A stretch of DNA of 64,000 nt, from the NCBI GenBank assembly GCA_008477525.1, contig SPDT01000002.1:868001-932000 (forward strand), read 5' to 3'. The stretch comes from Hypomyces perniciosus. Lineage: Eukaryota; Ascomycota; Sordariomycetes; Hypocreales; Hypocreaceae. Positions 46,803 through 59,600 of the stretch are shown one piece after another. A program made the position numbers and the translations under genes. Position 1 is the first letter of the stretch; every line of letters starts with the position of its first letter. The notes under the pieces were generated by a model. That model saw only the letters and a list, made by a program, of their open reading frames with translations, did no database searches and had not been told where the DNA came from.

Positions 46803-49165
46803 AATTCCCTTAAATCCCTTTATATTCCTAAACTAATAATAACACTTTTATAGCCCAGCCTTTATCCCTTAAACCCTATATTTATAAGAAATTAATTATA
46901 AGTAAAATAAATATAAATACCTTAAACCTTACTTTATAGCCTAACCTAGCCTAATAAACTATAATTTTAGCTATATAGTTAACGCTTTTCCCTTTTCTTT
47001 TTAAAACCCTATAAAAATCTAATATTAATAGCCATTATATATATTTAATAAATATAATTATTAAAAATATTAATTTTTATTATTAATTTTATCTTTTTAA
47101 TTAAATAATAAAAAAAGCCTAGTTTAATAAAATAAATAAAAATAAACCTTTAAATAATGAATTTTAAAATAAATAGCTAAAAATTAAAACCTTAAAGTAT
47201 AAATTAAAGCTTAGGTTAAAGCTTTAAATATAGCTTTACTATTAAGCCTTAGAAATAATAACCCATTTAACTACTATGAAATTAAAAACCTTAAATAATT
47301 TAATAATAAATAAAAAGATATTATTAAATATTAGTAAAAATATATTAACTAGTATTTTTAGATTAATATTATTTTTATAAGTAATTAATTAGTTTTTTTT
47401 AATTAAATGTAAAATCTTTTTATATATTATAAATCTTTTAAAGGGAAATATATATTAATTATAATAAAAAAACTTTAATACTATTATTAAAAGTTTTAAT
47501 AACCTTGCCTAATAGTATTAAAAGATTAATATAATACTTTTTATTAATTTTAATAAATAATATAAAATAATTAATTTATTTTAAAAGGTATTACAGTTTT
47601 TTAATAACTTATATATATTAAATAAACCTTTTTAGAATTTTTATAGTAAAGTTATTTATATTAAATAGTAAATATAGTAAAACTGCTAAGTAAATAGTAA
47701 AAGCTTTAAAAATAAAGGTCTTTTAAAAGTTTATTAATACTATAAAGACTTAAATAATTCAACTAGATAAATTTAATTTTATTAAATAGTATTAACTTTA
47801 TTAGATTATTTATAATAGATTTTAAAAAGGCGCTTACTATAATACCTTTTATACTATTTAAATAGGCTGGCATTAATAAAGCTATTAATAGTAGCAGTAT
47901 TAATATTAATAGCAATATTATTAATACTAGTAAAATAATTAAGCCGCTGTCTTAATGCTAGCCAGTAACCTAATATAGCTAGATATTATATATACCCTGC
48001 TACTTTACCTTTAAATTTTTTATAAAGAATATATTATTAAAGGACTTTACTTTTACTATAAAAAAGCAGGCTATAGCCTTAATAAATGCAATAAAAAAGC
48101 AGTTTAATATATATTAAGGAAATCTATACTAGATATAAAACTAAAATCGCTAAATTTAATTATATTAACTATACTTTAACTTAATAGTACTTTAAGGCTA
48201 ATAATAATAAAATAGTTTAGTAAAGTATAATAACTAAACTTTAATAGCGCGCTAATATTACCTGCAATATTTAAATAACCTATAAATCTAAGCTTTAAAT
48301 AATATACCCTCTTTAAGTATTAATAAAAACAATAATAGTAATACTGCTTTATTAACTTTTAGTCTACCTTAATTTAGCTAACTTTACTTATTAAAAACTT
48401 AAACTTAACTTATAAATTAAAAAAAAAACTAACTTTTAGTAAAAGTTATAAATAAAGGTTAACTGTAAATAGGATTATTATTTTAAAATAAATCTATTAT
48501 TATTTGTTTAATTAAAAACCCTTTAAACTTAAATTAATAGATAATAAATCCCTTTTAATATAAACTATACTATTCCTTATATATAATATATATAGTAATA
48601 TAAAAGTTTTAATAAATAGTAATTATATACTTTAAGCTATTATTCGCTATACTTTTATTAAATAATTAAATATTACTATTTAATAACTATTATTTATTAA
48701 AAATCTTTTATGTATTAATAAAAGTATAACTAATAAAATTTTAAACTTCTTTATTATATAAACTATAATTAGCTTTTATAAAGAACTCTGCTATTCTTAT
48801 TATAAATATCCCTAATAATATATTTATAATCTTTAGCCTTTTATAGCCAAGAAAATATAACTTTAATATAAATTAAGAAAAGTTAACTATTACCTTTAAA
48901 TCTTATTATTATTATAACTATTATTTTTTAAAAAGTATAGCCAGCTTTATATAAGTTTTAATAGTAGTTAAAATAAAAAATAATTTCATTAAAGTTAATA
49001 TAAAAAATATATATTACTAGTAATTAATAGTTAAAGATACTTTAAATAAAGTAAAGCTTAATTTAATTAAATAAAAAACTATATTATACTAGTAACTATT
49101 AGTTAAAAATACTTTAAAAGAAATAAACTATAATTTAATTAAAAAGGGAGCCTTTAAACTGTATA
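46803..49165 (+). mobile_element. Element A, 5' internal part (leader and gag side), Ty3/Gypsy type, RIP-degraded
   Basis: This is collinear with element B from about 59,601 to 61,945. It is full of stop codons in all frames. It runs up to the insertion site of the nested element at 49166 and resumes at 54588. Confidence 0.75.
49161..49165. repeat. Target-site duplication GTATA, left copy
   Basis: GTATA directly precedes the left LTR of the nested element; the same five bases follow the right LTR at 54583-54587. Confidence 0.85.
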
Positions 49166-49391
49166 TGTAACGGGTATAGCCTAACTAGAAAGTATACAGT
49201 TAAGGCACTTCTATATTGTCTATCTATAGCTAAAGGAAGGAAGCTTTATACTAGCTATATATGCATTATATAGTTGTGCGTATAGGGTTATAGCCGAGGT
49301 AGTTTCCTAATTAGGTAAGCGGTCTAGTATTAGTTGTATTTCTAGATTCAGCGTAGTTGTAATTCTAGGAGATATAGCCTAGCCTATAATA
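49166..49391 (-). repeat. Left (3') LTR of the nested Gypsy element
   Basis: 226 bases, the same length as the right LTR. It is more heavily mutated: its last bases read CCTATAATA where the right LTR reads CCTGTGACA. Confidence 0.88.
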
Positions 49392-52300
49392 TTACCCCCC
49401 CTTTTTATAATAGCTTTCTCTTTAAGCGCCGTTACTTCGCTGGCGTATAGCTGTTAAGTGGCCTATTATTAGATTCAATTAGGCTATATTTAGATATATA
49501 GTTATCGAGGGCTGCTGTATCTTTAAGTATATATATTAGTTCCCAGGTTAGCTTTTTATATCTTTTCTACTATATTAATACTTTGCAGAAAAAGCTGTAA
49601 CCTTGCCGCTTAGTCCTTGTATAAAGGACCTCTTTAACTTCCTATTTATCCTTGCTATCTACTTATATTAGTAGTAGTTAAAGGTTATTTAAAATCTAGC
49701 CTAGAAAGGGGTTATTAGCTGCTTTTTTTAGCAGGTTATTATAAAATTGCAGGTATATACTAGTTAATACGCCCAGTTCTACTATATAAAGGCTAATAAC
49801 CTTTATTATTATATATTTATAATATAAAGCATTAAGCTTTTTAGAAAGCCAGGGAGTATTATAGTTACTAAAGTATAGCTAGACTTTATCTTTTACTTTA
49901 TATTTTTTAAAGGGGCCTTGCTGTTAGTTTATAAAGTCTTTATAGTATTATTATATAATAGTAAATACTGTTTAAGTAAAGGCAGTTACTCCTTTTAGTC
50001 TTTTAACTATTTCTTTTATAGCCTTTTCCTTTAAATCCTTTAATCTAATAGCTTTATTTTCTTTTATATATAGCTAAAAGGGTTTTATATAATAGCTGTA
50101 TTTAAAGAAAAAAAGGTTTATTTAAATAGCTGTATATTTACAGTTATTTAAAGCTAGTTATACTACTAGGAAAAGGTTTCCTTAATTGCTTTAAAAGTAG
50201 TCTATATATACTTTAAAGTATACTTAAATCTTTTAATTACTCCTTTTTAATCTACTATTAGTTTATAGGTAATATACTATACTTAGGCATTACTAAGTTC
50301 TTGCTAGTTTATAAAAAGCTCTTTAAAAGCGGCGAGTTTAATTAGATCTTTAGTCGCTAATTATAAACTAGGGTGTCCTATAAAACTAATAGTAGCATTA
50401 AAGGAACCTTTTTATATATACTTCTGCCTCTATACTTTTTATTACTTTAAAGGTAATATTTTTAGTAAACTAATTAATAATAACTTAAAGGTATTATACT
50501 TATATTAATCTTATAAATAGTAAATTAATTATAAAGTCTATAGCTAGGTTACTATAAATACATTAAAAAATAGGTAATAGTTTAAAGAGTCTTCGCTTAT
50601 AGCTTCTTTTTACTTTTCTTTTTCTATATATACTATAGTTATAAAGGAATTATTAAACTATACTGCTAATTCCTAGCTAAAAAAACCTGCAGGAAATAAT
50701 AGCTAGGGTTTTATTATAACCTAAGTAGCCTAAAACTACAGTATTATATTTTACTTATATAATGCAAGTATACAGTATTTCGCCTTCTTTTTTAGTTATA
50801 GCCGATACCTAGATATAGTCTTAAAACATTAATCTCTATTCTTTATTGATTATATATTCCAATATCTATACTTTAAATTAAAAGTCTATAGGGAGGGAGC
50901 GCTTTTCCTTTTTAACTGTAGTATATATTTATTAATATACTTAATCCTTTTAAATTGTTAGGTTCTATAGGTCTTATAGTTCTTTATTTCTGTTAAATAT
51001 ATATATTAAAGGGAGATTAATATTATTATCCTTAAATCTCTATATTGTTAATACAGTTAAATTAAGTTATATATAGCGGTTTAGTTTACGTTTATTGCTT
51101 TTATTAAGTAGAAGGTTTTGTTCTTTATGGTTTAATATATTAAGAGCGGCTGCTTTACTGCCTGGCCTATATTGGATTATAAAATTAAACTAAAAAAGGA
51201 ACTCTACTTAATATATCTATTATTTAAAGAGTTTCCTGCGCATTATAAAGAACTATAAGTTTTTATAGTCTAAAATAACTATAAAAGGGTTACAGCTATA
51301 TAGCTTTACTCTCTACTCTTTTAAATAGTAAATTACTGCTAGTATTTCTTTATTATAAATAAAATAATTATATTTAGCAGGGTTTAGCTTTTATAAATAG
51401 TAAATTATAGCGTAATATTTTCCCTTTTTATTCTTTTATAAAAGGACTTTTTTTAAAGTATATTTTAAATAGTTTACTCTAATAAAGGTATATTTTATAA
51501 GATTTTAAGTTTATAGTATAAGGGCTTTAATAAAAAGGCGTTTAAGCTCTTAAAAGGCTACTTCTTTTATACTTTTTTATTAAAAGGGGATCCTTTTTTA
51601 ATTAACTTTATAAGCAGGTAGGCTATTTAAGAGAACCTAGGGATAAATATTTAATAGTAATTAGTAAAATTAAAGAAGCTTTAAACTTTTATTACTATTA
51701 TAGGTACCTGCTATTTACTAATAGCTTACTGCTTTTTAAGGTTATAGGCAATTCCTTTACCAGTATATATAATAAACCTAAAGTATTTAATCTTTTTTTA
51801 TATAAACGCGCATTTTTTAAGATTTAAGTATAGCCTAGTATTAGTAAAGGCATATAAAACTCGCTAGACTTTTTTTATATAGTCCTTTTATAACCTATTA
51901 GTATAAATTAAAATATTATTAAAGTATATAAACGCAAAATTATTTAAAAAAGGGTATAATATTTAGTTAATATACTATTAGAATACTGCTAGTATACTAG
52001 TAAGTTTAAATAAAACTACCTGCTATTTATATAGGCTATAGTGTATATAAAATATAGTTTTATATTCTTTTCCTTTCGCAACTTTAATTTTATAGAATAC
52101 AGCTATTATATTTAGCTTTATAAATTACTTTACTTTTATTAAGCTATTAAAGGTTTTAGAAAAAAGGGGGAGGGGGTAGCGATCTTACTATATTATTGCA
52201 TTTAAGGCGTAATAGTCTATATAAAAGCGAATTCCTCTTTTAAGTTTTTAAATAAAAAGGATAAAGGCTATAGCAGCTAAACTGCTAGCTTAAATAAATA

Positions 52301-54356
52301 CTTTATTAAGTAAATTAAAGAGGGTCTTTTATAATATTAATAGTTTTTATATAATATACTATAAAAGGGGCTTTAAAAGAGTTCCGGTTTTTTACTATAT
52401 TTATTAGCTTTTAAGGGAATCTATAAATCGACTTTAAAGTAGTATAGTAAAAGCTTAATAGCTTCTTTTATAGAAAATAGTAAATAGAACTCTTTATATA
52501 GTTTAAGGGGGATATATTCTTAAGGATCTATAGGTTTTTTAAGTTAAAGTACTTTTTTAATATTAAATAAACTAATAGCTTAAAGGAAGTATACTTCCTC
52601 TTCGCTATTCTTTTTAATACAGCAGTATTCTATTTATAATATTAAGACTAGTATAAGCTAGGCTTTTTATATAGCTTTAATATTCCTAAGCTCTTCTTTA
52701 TTTGTAAATTATAGCTATAGGCTAACTTTTCTATAGCTAACTTCCTTTTTAGCTATATTATATACTACCTAGTTAACCTTAGCTTAAAGTTTATTAAGAA
52801 TTAGGTTATAATTTAATTTATCTACTATATAAGTATATTAACGTTTAATATAGCTATATAGATTTAAGTAAATAATAGTAATATAGCTGGTTTTTACCTT
52901 TTTATAGATTTCAGTAAATATCTTAATTTTCCTTTTAATAATCTTAATTTATAGAAAGTATAACTTCTAGGTAAAGGAGGAGTTTATAATAGTATAAAGG
53001 TTATAGCTAGTATTAAATAGTATTATAATAGGTATATTCTCTATTTTAGCTTATAATATCATTAATTTACTAGTTATTTGCTCTTTAAACTCTTTTTATC
53101 CTTTTAGTTTTTCTTTTATAGGCTTTAATACCTAACTTTATCTTAAAGCTAATCTTTTAACTTATCGCTAAAGTTACTATTTTCTTTACTGTTAATATAC
53201 TGGTTATTATTATTAGACTTATAGTTAGCAATCTAGACCTAATATATTTAAGCTTTATAGCCTTTTTTACAAAACTAGGCAATATATCCCTCCTTCCCGC
53301 AATAGTAATATATAGCCTTTAGGCAATATCTACTTTATTTACTAAAGAGTTATATTAGCGCTGGTTCTTTATATAGTTTATACCCTTTATCTAGGTATTA
53401 CCCTCTTTATTAACTACTTATATATAGTCCTTTAAAGTATAATATAGTTAAAGTTTATTATATTTTTTCTGCTAAAAGTAGCCTATTAAAGTAACTCCTA
53501 TATTCTATTAGTCTAGATTTAATTGTTTAATACAGCTAGCGATATCCTAGACTTTAATAAACTATTCACTATAAATAAACAGTAGGTCTACTATTACTAA
53601 GTACAATTATAGTTTTAAAGATAATACTCCTTTAAGGAAAATAATCTTAGCTTAGTTAACTTAATTATCGCTGCCTGCTTTAAAGAGCTTTTATTTAAAG
53701 CAGGGAAAGAAAAATAAAAGCAAAGTTTTATCTTTTTACTTAAAAATATATAGCTTTTATACAGCTTAGTTTTAAAGTCTTTAATCTTTATAGGTATAGT
53801 CTAAATATTATATAAATTCTATTAGGTTATAGTTCCTATTAATTCCTTTTAATATATAAAAAGTAGTAATTATCTGCTTAAATATAATATTTAAATAAAA
53901 GTTAATAAAGTATTACTATTCTCTATTACTATTATAGAACTTTTTATTGAATTTAAGCTTTTTATATATATTTTATGCTTATATAGTATACTCCTTTCAC
54001 TTTTTTAAGAATTTAAATAAATTAAAAAATAGCTTCCTTTTAACCTTAAAAGCTTATATAAACTTTATTGTAAAGGTTAATGCAGGCTTTATAATTACAG
54101 CCTATACAGGTTTTTACTTAAATTGCAGAAGGCATAACATTTTATTTTCCTGGCTATCTAGCCTTTAAGTCACTAATACTATAGAGTCTAGCTTTCTTAT
54201 TAATATAGTTATTTATTTCTATAAAAGTAAAACAGCTTACTTGATCTGCAACTGTATATCGTTACCCTTAGAGGCTTAATCTCTAAAATTCACTATTTTC
54301 CTTTTATAGTAAAAGTTCTATTATTTACTGGCTAGGTAATAGCTGAGCTATAGATA

Positions 54357-54582
54357 TGTAACAGGTATAGCTTAACTGGAAAGCATACAGTTAAAGCACT
54401 TCTATATTATCTATCTATAGCTAAAGGAAGGAAGCTCTATACTAGCTATATATACGTTATATAGTTGTATGTATAGGCTTATAGCCGAGGTAGTTTCCTA
54501 ATTAAGTAAGTGGTCTAGTATTGGTTGTATTTCCGGATTTGGCGTAGTTGTGATTCCGGGAGATATAGCTTAGCCTGTGACA
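54357..54582 (-). repeat. Right (5') LTR of the nested Gypsy element
   Basis: 226 bases with intact TGT/ACA ends, less mutated than the left LTR, followed by the GTATA duplication (54583-54587). Confidence 0.88.
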
Positions 54583-57499
54583 GTATATTCTATAAACCTT
54601 AACGCTAAATCGAGATTACTATATAACCTATAAGTATAGTAGAACTAATAATAAGGAAATATAAGTATAAATAATCCTGAATTAAATATATATAAAGCTA
54701 TTGTTTACCTTTATAATCTGCAGTTAATAATAATAAAAAACCTTTATTAAAGCTATTACTATTACTTTTTAATATACTATTTCTATAAAACTAAATCAAA
54801 CTTTAAAATTAAAAAATATATTTAAATATAGCGGATATATAAATAATAGCAGCTATAAACTTTATTACTTTTTATTACTAACTATATATCCATGCAATAA
54901 AAGTAACCTAAAAGGAGATTAACTAAACTATTAAATCTAAAAAACTAATACCTACTACTTTATTAAAGCTTTTAAATAAGTTTTTCTAATAAATATTTAT
55001 AGGATAAAGAGATTATATTAAAGTAAAAATAGTATTATTTAAAGAAATATATAACTTTATTAATAAATACTATTCTTTAATATAATTAAAAAAGATTATA
55101 GCTGCTAATATTAAAAGATTTATAGTAAAGAAACCTAAATTTAATAAACTAGATATCCTAAAAAAACTACTATCCTGGCTATATAACTTATTTAATACTT
55201 TCCTACTAAAGACAGTAAATAAGCTTCCTTTATAATAGGCTTAGGACTATAAAATTAAAATACTACTAAGAAAAGACACGCAATATTAAACAAATAAACT
55301 ATTTTTATTTCATAAATTGCAGGTAATAAAAAAATAATTAAATCATAATGTAATAAAAGGATTTATCCGCAAATTATAAATATAATATACTGCTTTTTTC
55401 CTTTTAACTGTAAAATTAAAAAGCAGTATCTATATCTACTAAAACTATTAAAGGTTAAATAATATTACTATTAAAAATTAATATCTATTACTATTAATCT
55501 AGGAAACCTTTAATACTTTAAATTATATAAAGGTATATATAAAACTCGATATTATTGCTGCGTTTAATAACCTTTATATCGCTAAAGGGGATATATAAAA
55601 AACAGTATTTATTATAAAGTTTAGCCTTTTCAAGATATATTAGGTTAAGTAGGCCGGGGCCCTACCGCTTATCAGCGCTAGGGCCGGCGCTAGGGAGCTT
55701 TTATCTGCTTTGTCAGCAGATACAAGCTTATATGCATATCGCGTAAGCGATGTGTCAGACCAGGCAGGCGCTGTAAGCGCCTGCACACAGCTTCTTCTTT
55801 GTGTTGGCTATATATATATATAGCGAGGCCACTACGGTATATTCTCTTAAATAGAATCAAGCTTCGTTTCCCATCTCTCTATACTCCATATAGCTCTGCC
55901 GCGCTCCGCTACAAGATATCAATTATACCTTTTAGCCTTTATAATACACCTACTATATTCTAATATTATATTTACTATACTCTTTATAACCTCTCTAACT
56001 ATATTTTATATAATATACTTTAATAATATCTGTATATATTTATTAAGCTAAAAGGAATACTAAAAATATATATATAAAATAAGAGGCTGCCTTTAAAATA
56101 TAAACCTCTAAATTAATATTATTAAATGCAAGTTCAAGACAATAAAAATAAAATACCTTAACTTAATTATTACTTTAACGGGACTAGAAATAAATCCTAA
56201 AAAAGTTAAAGCTATATTAAACTAGTAATTACTTAAAAGAGTAAAAGACTTATAAAAGTTCCTCGGCTTTATAAATTTCTATTGCTATTTTATTTAAAAA
56301 TACTTTAAAATAGCCGGACTACTAAATAAGCTTTTAAAGAAAGACCAACTATATACTTAAAAAGAGAAATAGCAGGAAGCCTTTAACCTAATTAAATATA
56401 CCTTTAAATTAGCCCTAATCTTAGCCCTTTTTAACTATAATAAATCAACTATCTTTAAAACTAATACCTTTAATTAGGCATTAAACAGTATCCTATCGCA
56501 ATATAATAAAAAAAGTATTTTATATTTTATTATATTCTTTTCTATAAAGTATTACACTTTAAAATATAACTATAAGATTTATAATACAGAACCTTTAACT
56601 ATTATTAAAGTAATAAAGGAATAGCACTTAAAATTATAAAGCTTATAAGAGTTTAATATTATTATAAACTATTAAAACCTTAAATACTTTACTTTAATTA
56701 AAGCCTTAAACTAATAGTAAATTTAATAATTTAAATTGCTCTTTAGCTTTAACTTCTATATTATTTACCGATTTAATATTAAGGCTATAAAGCTTAACAC
56801 TTTAAATAAAAAAGCAGAAAATAAGCCCGCGAAATTAAACCCCTTTAACAATTAAATTAAAAACAGGTAATATACTATTTTCCTATAAAGTTCTTTTAGC
56901 CTTAAAGCTTAGGCAATATTTTAAAAAGAAATCTTATTACATATAAAACTGTCTATAAAGGCCGCCTTTATAGCTATAATAATACCCGCAAAAAATAAAC
57001 TAATTAATAACCTAATTGCAGCAGTATATAAATAAAATATTATAGTAAAAGAAATAGTAATTGCACTTTAAAACCCTAATATCTATTAATAGTTAAAATA
57101 ACTTTACAGAGAACTCTAGATTATAATAAATAACTACTAACTTATAAATAATAAAATTTACTACTAAAAGCAGCTTTTTATTCCCTTTAATAATACAGTT
57201 TATATATAAATTTTATTTAAAAACTACTTAAATAGCTTAGCCAGATACCTAGGCAGGTTTAAAACTTTAAACTTTATTAGCCAAATATATTAATAGCTAT
57301 AGATTTTAAAAGATACTAAAGTATTTATATAAGCCTATAAACTATATATTAAAATAAAGGCCTTGTAATCTTTATTATAAGGCTTCCTTTAATTATTACT
57401 AGTCCTATTTTGCATATAGTTAAATATCTTTATTTACTATATTATATTACTGCTTAAATCCCGCTGCTATAATATTACCTATAAGCATTTACTAGTAAT
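54583..57499 (+). mobile_element. Element A, 3' part: reverse transcriptase, RNase H and integrase remnants
   Basis: The segment starts with the right-hand copy of the GTATA target duplication (54583-54587). Read on the plus strand, 56013-56039 gives IYFNNICIY (YLDD-type active site mutated by RIP). The preceding finger region is cut by the GC-rich insert at 55638-55913 and resumes with PFSLYNTPTIF (PFGLxNAPATF-type). About 56,440-56,700 shows the Ty3/Gypsy RNase H order (FKTNTFN, ILSQYN, YIIFFSIKY, LTIIKVIKE). About 57,380-57,490 resembles the start of the integrase core and is then broken by the 250-base repeat. All frames contain stops. Confidence 0.8.
55638..55913. repeat. 276-base GC-rich solo LTR-like insert with AGATA target duplications
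   Basis: The insert starts TATTAGGTTAAGTAGG (TGTTAGG after reversing one G-to-A change) and ends CGCTCCGCTACA, flanked by AGATA at 55633-55637 and 55914-55918. It interrupts the reverse transcriptase of element A. It is GC-rich and hardly mutated. It holds four consecutive stem-loops (55658-55685, 55696-55728, 55738-55751, 55764-55784) and a TATA palindrome. The size, ends and 5-base duplication suit a solo LTR, perhaps Copia-type. Being shorter than the length RIP normally needs would explain its composition. Confidence 0.75.
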
Positions 57500-57749
57500 T
57501 GTTAAAAAGGAGGGCTAAAAAGCAAGGATTTTAGTGTATCTAGGTAACCTTCCTATTCTGGCTAGACCTGGAATTAGGCCCGACGCTAGGACCAAGTCCC
57601 TAGAGGAACTTCGGTATAAGTCAGGAAATTTCTATTATCTTTAACAATAACAATTAAGCTAGGACCAGCTATCTAGCCTACCCTAGACTTAATATAATGC
57701 TTATAATAGGCATTATAAGAAATCTAACTAAAATAGTTTCCTGTTTATA
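57500..57749 (+). repeat. 250-base LTR-like repeat, copy 2
   Basis: Full-length inverted homologue of 43811-44059. It begins TGTTAAAAAGGAGGGC and interrupts what looks like the integrase region of element A. It is probably a solo LTR. The exact ends are uncertain by a few bases: 4-5 base duplications can be drawn in two ways (GTAA, or ATTGT/ACTGT). Confidence 0.65.
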
Positions 57750-57754
57750 TAACT

Positions 57755-59389
57755 GTAAGTCGATTTAAGCGATTTTATATATAAATAAATTTTACGGAAA
57801 ATAAGAATGCAGCTATAAACCCAATTCTGCTACCGCACGCCTATTATTAGGTTAGAGGACTATTATAGAAGATAAAGCTATTATTTATATAATTACTTTT
57901 ACACTAGCCGTATATTATTAGATATTCTATAGCTTTTTAGCTATTAGTTTAGTTATAATTTAATTGTTTATCTATTATTAACCCAACTAGACTCTCAGTT
58001 GTTTCCTTATTGCTGCATTATATGCAGCTTCCTAGAAGCTATATATAAATAAGGTTTAGTATAACCTTGTTATTTTAATAGTAATAGTCTACTGCTTTAT
58101 AAAAATATATTATTTTATACCTATGACTTTATTATTAATAAAAGAGTTAGCCAATATATTTATTAATAGGATTTACTGCTTTTATAGTATATTAAAGAAT
58201 ATTATATTAAACTATAGTATATAGTTTATATTAAGATTTTAAAATTAACTCTTAAAGTAATTAAAAGTTATATTAAAATAGTTATTAGCTTTTTACCTTA
58301 AAACTATTAATTAAATTCAAAGAATTAATATAAGTGTAAAATAATACCTGTAAGCTTTTATTAACTTTTACTAAAATCATTAGGCCTATTAGCTTTTATT
58401 AACTGAATTTACTGTAAATACTATAGTATTTAAAACTATTAATATATTACTGTTTTTCGCTAATTATAGTTTTAACCTTTACTTAAAGATAAAGCTTTTA
58501 TAGCCCTGCCCGCTAAACCTTTTTATAGTAAAAAAAGAGAGTTCTTTCGCGCTAATACTATTAGTAAGCGATTTAAATATATTATTATATAGCTAAAAGC
58601 CTTTATTAAAGCTTTAGGAAAAAGATATAAAGAAAATATAAATATATAAAGAAAGGTATTATTAGTCTATACTATTAGGTAAAAAGTCTTTATTAATATA
58701 TAAAATATAAAGATTAACTAGCTAATAAAGAAGCTAAATAATAAATAAGTAAGGCTTTATATAATAATAAAGGTATATTTATAAGTTTATACTATTAGCC
58801 TATTCAAAAATATAAAGATTCTTTTAGTTTTATATAACTCCTTTTTATAATTTAAAACAGCCACTTTACTGTATTTTAAGTAAAAGATAATTAATAAAGC
58901 TAAGTTAAATAATATTTAAAGTAAAGTATTAAAAAAAGAAAATAGTATAAATAAAGTATAAAAGAAATAAAAGTTTAAAGCGCTTTTAGATTATTATAAT
59001 AATAATAGATTTTATTATTTTATTAAATAGAAATACTATACTATTATATAGCAATTAATTAAAGATTTATAAAGTTAAAAGAGGGTAATATAAAACTTTT
59101 ATAAAAGAAACCTAAAAAAGCTAAGCCTACTATAATAAATATTAAAAAGAATTATAAAAAAAGGAAAAAAAGGAAATAGTTAAAAAAAACTAATAGCTAT
59201 AAAGTATTAATTAAAGATTATATTACGCTAAAGCTTATAACTAAACTATATATTATTAATACTAAAAACTATATAATTTACCCTATTTACCTTTATATTA
59301 AAAGTATTAAAATAAATTACCTGGACTTTCGATTTATATAAATAATATAGCTATTTGCGGCTAAATAGTATAATAAAGAGGTAGGGTAT
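57755..59389. other. Unassigned RIP-degraded repeat between elements A and B
   Basis: The first tens of bases may continue the integrase of element A. The rest is AT-rich with stop-laden frames, and I can assign it to no family. The stretch ends at the left LTR of element B. Confidence 0.4.
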
Positions 59390-59600
59390 TATTATAGCAT
59401 TAACTATAACGCAATATTAACGCTTTATTATATAAGCTCCGGTTATATAACTAGGCCTTAACGCGTTCCTAGCTATAGCTTTCTTACTCTCTATAGTATA
59501 ATAATAATATTTACCTTAACCTGCCTTTTTATATTATAATAGTTTATACTATCCTTTAATTTAACTGCACTATTATAAAGTATATATTTAACTAACTATA
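59390..59600 (+). repeat. 5' LTR of element B
   Basis: About 211 bases, homologous to the LTRs of elements A and C, with a single start unit and heavier AT conversion than the second unit of A. Confidence 0.65.

Larger units (their letters stand above)
49166..54582 (-). mobile_element. Complete nested Ty3/Gypsy LTR retrotransposon (minus), RIP-inactivated
   Basis: Two 226-base direct LTRs (49166-49391 and 54357-54582) bound a 5.4 kb element flanked by perfect GTATA duplications. On the minus strand the LTR reads TGTCACAGGC...CCTGTTACA at its least mutated copy. Next to the left LTR a C6T5 tract at 49395-49405 is a minus-strand polypurine tract, which places the 3' end at the left. On the minus strand, 51903-51938 reads FAFIYFNNILIY, the Gypsy reverse transcriptase active-site block with both catalytic Asp codons turned to Asn codons by C-to-T changes. 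No frame is intact, so the copy is dead. It sits inside element A. Confidence 0.9.

Noticed and set aside
53947..54168. 73-codon open frame, the only one of this length in the AT-rich block
   Set aside because: It lies antisense within the nested Gypsy element near its 5' LTR, has low-complexity composition and no family resemblance; a chance frame.
55638..55913. Hammerhead-type ribozyme in the structured GC-rich insert
   Set aside because: Neither strand shows the required CTGATGA and GAAA core, so the hairpins alone do not support a ribozyme.
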